The position numbers and the translations under genes are program-made. The notes below the pieces were generated by a model. It ran no database searches, was not told the DNA's origin, and saw nothing but the letters and a program-made list of their open reading frames with translations. From positions 1 through 61,702 of the forward strand of contig NZ_AFQO01000002.1 of assembly GCF_000222025.1 (NCBI RefSeq): DNA of 61,702 nt. The letters run 5' to 3'. Numbering within the stretch: the first letter of the stretch is position 1; each line of letters opens with the position of its first letter. Of this stretch, positions 61,393 through 61,702 are shown piece after piece. Source of the DNA: Haemophilus haemolyticus M19501 (GTDB taxonomy: Bacteria > Pseudomonadota > Gammaproteobacteria > Enterobacterales > Pasteurellaceae).

Positions 61393-61702
61393 ATGACAAG
61401 ACAATCTTTGCCTCGTGGCTTTAGTTTATTTTCTTGGGGATTAGCTATTTTTTGTGCTCCTGTATTGTTATGCCCGATGGCTCTGTTGCTTTCCACTACA
61501 TTTGAGAAAAATTCAAACTTAGAAACTTGGCAAGTTAATTTATTCTCAATATTTTTTTTGATTTATCCTATTATTCTTGCGGTGGTAGCTCGAATTTTAT
61601 ATCGTCTACATCAGAGAAAGCCAAAATTGGCTTTTAAATTATTGGTAGTAAGTGCGGTCATTTTTTATGTAGTTTTAATTATGATTTGTAAAATCGGTTT
61701 AT
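61393..61702 (+). CDS. Membrane protein of DUF5389 type, 3' end outside window
   Basis: An open frame from the ATG at 61393 reads MTRQSLPRGFSLFSWGLAI... to the window end without a stop (103 codons). It has three hydrophobic segments: about 13-33 (FSWGLAIFCAPVLLCPMALL), 47-68 (VNLFSIFFLIYPIILAVVARI) and 82-103 (LLVVSAVIFYVVLIMIC). It looks like the small DUF5389 family of Pasteurellaceae, but the assignment is tentative. An uptake signal encodes SAVIF in the last membrane segment. Function unknown. Confidence 0.65.
   Translation, partial: MTRQSLPRGFSLFSWGLAIFCAPVLLCPMALLLSTTFEKNSNLETWQVNLFSIFFLIYPIILAVVARILYRLHQRKPKLAFKLLVVSAVIFYVVLIMICKIGL

Overview
The window is chromosomal DNA of Haemophilus influenzae or a very close relative. 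The evidence is the very dense 9-bp uptake signal (AAGTGCGGT and its complement, often paired as hairpins), the protein sequences, CCAA and AGTC tetranucleotide phase-variation tracts, a competence-type CRP-S site, the Hel/e(P4) lipoprotein, the LgtF glucosyltransferase and the haemoglobin-haptoglobin receptor family. Most genes are Pasteurellaceae core genes.

Layout. 0-1.3 kb: 3' end of a ribosomal operon (23S, 5S, terminator). 1.4-8 kb: yihI, a DUF2489 gene, narP, lysA with an easily missed small lptM, cyaY-recQ, then a small inserted segment carrying a phase-variable GT32 glycosyltransferase. 8-15.8 kb: proS, lptD, an internally deleted IS150-like element, tpiA, a GNAT gene and xerC. 15.8-22.5 kb: mutS, nlpD, a small nlpD-like lipoprotein, yqaA, surE, truD, all leftward. 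22.5-32.8 kb: rraB, slyD, tamA-tamB, ppx, rluE, hel. 33-37.3 kb: ftsB-ispD-ispF, a structured non-coding stretch with a perfect CRP palindrome, dtd, mioC, zapB, glpX. 37.4-41.7 kb: ilvC, divergent ilvY separated by a large pair of inverted palindromic repeats, a RarD-like transporter, glpE. 41.7-46.2 kb: an accessory segment with a decayed copy of the 5' end of yheS, a CCAA-repeat haemoglobin receptor gene and a competence-controlled toxin-antitoxin pair. 46.2-55.4 kb: yheS, yrdD, tsaC, aroE, tag, lgtF, waaA, coaD, a small lipoprotein, rep. 55.7-61.7 kb: mdaB, rimO, an mgtC-family gene, asd, pldB, three tRNA genes and the start of a DUF5389 membrane protein.

Themes. Cell-envelope assembly is over-represented: lptD, lptM, tamAB, nlpD, waaA, lgtF, hel, pldB and the phase-variable glycosyltransferase. 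Isoprenoid, lysine, branched-chain and shikimate enzymes are also present. Two accessory segments (6.94-8.03 kb and 41.7-46.2 kb) are each flanked by a partial duplicate of a neighbouring core gene (recQ 3' end and yheS 5' end). This suggests that both entered by recombination anchored in a core gene, as expected of a naturally transformable organism. The best candidates for undescribed biology are the AGTC-repeat glycosyltransferase island with its two competing start codons, the CRP-site and structured intergenic region at 34.5-34.95 kb, and the inverted palindromic repeat pair inside the ilvC-ilvY control region. No CRISPR array or prophage was seen.
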